A DNA stretch of 6,017 nucleotides from Alphaproteobacteria bacterium. GTDB lineage: Bacteria > Pseudomonadota > Alphaproteobacteria > Rhizobiales > Aestuariivirgaceae. Made by a program: the position numbers and the translations under genes. The stretch covers positions 1 through 6,017 of the forward strand of contig JAPLOT010000464.1 in assembly GCA_026400595.1 (NCBI GenBank), read 5' to 3'. Positions 4,638 to 6,017 of the stretch are shown in pieces (the stretch's first letter is position 1; each line of letters opens with the position of its first letter). Under the pieces are notes generated by a model, which ran no database searches, was not told the DNA's origin, and saw nothing but the letters and a program-made list of their open reading frames with translations.

Positions 4638-6017
4638 ATGAACAGACGGCATCTCCTCATGACCACCACCGCGTTCGGCCTTTTGCCAGCGCTTTCCATC
4701 CTGCCTGCCCGTGCTGCGGAACCCTCCCCTGAAGAGGTTCGGGCCATCGCGAAGGAGGCCTATGTCTACGGCTTTCCAATCGTGGACAATTACCGCATCC
4801 AGTACGCCTATTTCGTCGACGGTAAGAACCCGGAATACAAGGCGCCCTATAATCAGCTTGTGAACATCCCCAGGGTGTTCACACCGGACGACAAGGCGGT
4901 GCAGACGCCGAACTCCGACACACCCTACAGCTGGGTGGGTCTGGATCTCCGCGCCGAACCTGTCGTGATCAGCCTGCCGAAGATCGAGGCGGAGCGCTAT
5001 TACAGCGTCCAGCTCATCGACTACTATACATTCAACTTCGACTATCTCGGCAGCCGGACCACCGGGAACGATGGCGGCCACTTCATGATCGCCGGGCCTG
5101 CCTGGAAAGGCGAAACGCCCAAGGGCGTCACCAAGGTGATTTCCTGCGAGACGGACCTGGCGCTTGGCCTGTTCCGCACCCAGCTCTTCAGCCCGGACGA
5201 TCTGGACAATGTGAAGAAAATCCAGGAGCAGTACCAGGTTCGGCCGCTGTCGGCATTCCTCGGCACCGGGAGCCCCGCCGCGGCTCCTCCGCTGAGCTTC
5301 ATTCCACCGCTTTCGCCTGAAGAGCAGAGATCAGCCCTGTCGTTCTTCACGATCCTCAATGCGGCTCTCGCGCTCTGCGGGCCGATGAACGCGAGCGAGA
5401 CCGAGTTGATGGCGCGCTTCGCCACGATCGGCATCCGGGCAGGGGCGCCTTTCGACCCTGAGAGGCTTTCACTGGACCTGAGGAAAGCCCTCGCGGACGG
5501 TATTGCGGATGCGTGGGCTTCATTCGAGGCAGGCAAGAAACGCATGCAGGATGGCGAAGTGACCTCGGGCGACTTGCTGGGAGCGCGGGCGCATCTCAAC
5601 AACAACTATCTCTTCCGCATGACAGGGGCCGTTCTCGGCATCTACGGCAACAGCAAGGAAGAGGCGATGTATCCGGTCTACTACACCGATGCCGAAGGCC
5701 AGCCGCTGACCGGGGCACGCCGCTACACCCTCCGTTTCCCTCCAGGCCAGCTGCCCCCCGTCAACTCGTTCTGGTCCCTCACCATGTATGAGCAGCCGCA
5801 GAGTTTACTCGTGGCGAACCCACTCAACCGCTATCTCCTCAACTCGTCGATGCTGCCTCAGTTCAGGATGGATGCGGATGGCGGCCTGACCCTCTACGTC
5901 CAGAATGAAGCGCCGGCCGGCAATGAAGCAAACTGGCTTCCCGCGCCAAAGGGTGACTTCTCTGTGATCATGCGGCTTTATTGGCCGAAGCTCAAAGCTC
6001 TGGACGGAAGCTGGCAA
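4638..6017 (+). CDS. Exported DUF1254/DUF1214 protein, long form (3' end cut by window)
   Basis: An open frame of 460 codons from ATG 4638 to the right edge with no stop. The final segment FSVIMRLYWPK followed by LDGSWQ is the normal DUF1214 ending, so probably only some ten residues are missing. The N-terminus MNRRHLLMTT plus a hydrophobic core and a PARA|AE site (26-28) resembles a twin-arginine (Tat) leader; Sec export is also possible. Residues 31-50 (EEVRAIAKEAYVYGFPIVDN) are the family's opening helix. DUF1254 continues to about 185, with VQTPNSDTPYSWVGLDLRAE (88-107) carrying the conserved N.DT.YS core, and YYSVQLIDYYTFNFDYLGSR. A linker of about 140 residues includes a Pro/Ala-rich patch (212-225) and helices. 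DUF1214 covers about 340-455: YTLRFPPGQLPPVNSFWSLT, MYEQPQSLLVANPLNRYLL, then DADGGLTLYVQNEAP. This is the usual full-length architecture. Function unknown; a periplasmic or surface beta-sandwich protein by family. It is the second gene of the operon with the compact paralogue. Confidence 0.93.
   Translation, partial: MNRRHLLMTTTAFGLLPALSILPARAAEPSPEEVRAIAKEAYVYGFPIVDNYRIQYAYFVDGKNPEYKAPYNQLVNIPRVFTPDDKAVQTPNSDTPYSWVGLDLRAEPVVISLPKIEAERYYSVQLIDYYTFNFDYLGSRTTGNDGGHFMIAGPAWKGETPKGVTKVISCETDLALGLFRTQLFSPDDLDNVKKIQEQYQVRPLSAFLGTGSPAAAPPLSFIPPLSPEEQRSALSFFTILNAALALCGPMNASETELMARFATIGIRAGAPFDPERLSLDLRKALADGIADAWASFEAGKKRMQDGEVTSGDLLGARAHLNNNYLFRMTGAVLGIYGNSKEEAMYPVYYTDAEGQPLTGARRYTLRFPPGQLPPVNSFWSLTMYEQPQSLLVANPLNRYLLNSSMLPQFRMDADGGLTLYVQNEAPAGNEANWLPAPKGDFSVIMRLYWPKLKALDGSWQ

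Noticed and set aside
5042..5605. Minus-strand open frame (187 codons) inside the long DUF1254/DUF1214 gene
   Set aside because: Antisense shadow: the plus-strand frame shows continuous family similarity, while this one is rich in Ser, Arg and Ala with no motif.
1..6017. CRISPR array, tRNA or rRNA genes, phage attachment site, tandem repeats
   Set aside because: I looked for regularly spaced repeats, cloverleaf-like segments and long repeats on both strands and saw none that I could support.

Overview
The window is about 60% G+C. Its gene content (secreted DUF1254/DUF1214 proteins, a Crp/Fnr-type regulator, an IS5-family remnant) fits an alphaproteobacterium, most plausibly a sphingomonad. 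That placement is an inference from style and gene families, since no marker gene is present. The region looks accessory: working genes are interleaved with fragments of broken ones.

Layout, left to right. Positions 1-199 hold nothing I can name. Positions 200-486 (minus strand) are the decayed C-terminal end of a DUF1214-domain gene. Positions 567-2138 (plus) encode a large secreted protein of unknown function, from a family seen as 'hypothetical exported protein'. Positions 2127-2753 (minus) form an open but chimeric frame: the P-loop end of a CobW-type GTPase is joined in frame to the C-terminal half of an IS5-family transposase, so both are remnants. Positions 2779-3495 (plus) encode a Crp/Fnr-family transcription factor. 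Positions 3595-4617 (plus) encode a compact exported DUF1254/DUF1214 protein. From 4638 to the right edge (plus) a second, longer DUF1254/DUF1214 protein with a Tat-like leader runs off the window only a few residues before its expected end.

How they may work together. The two DUF1254/DUF1214 genes are 20 bases apart, each with its own good ribosome binding site, and surely form one operon. The Crp/Fnr gene sits 99 bases upstream on the same strand and is the obvious candidate regulator. The upstream 523-residue exported protein and the DUF1214 remnant at the far left suggest a place where genes for this class of exported protein accumulate and are rearranged. The biochemical role of DUF1254/DUF1214 proteins is not established. 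The idea of a Crp/Fnr-controlled set of exported proteins is inference from gene order.
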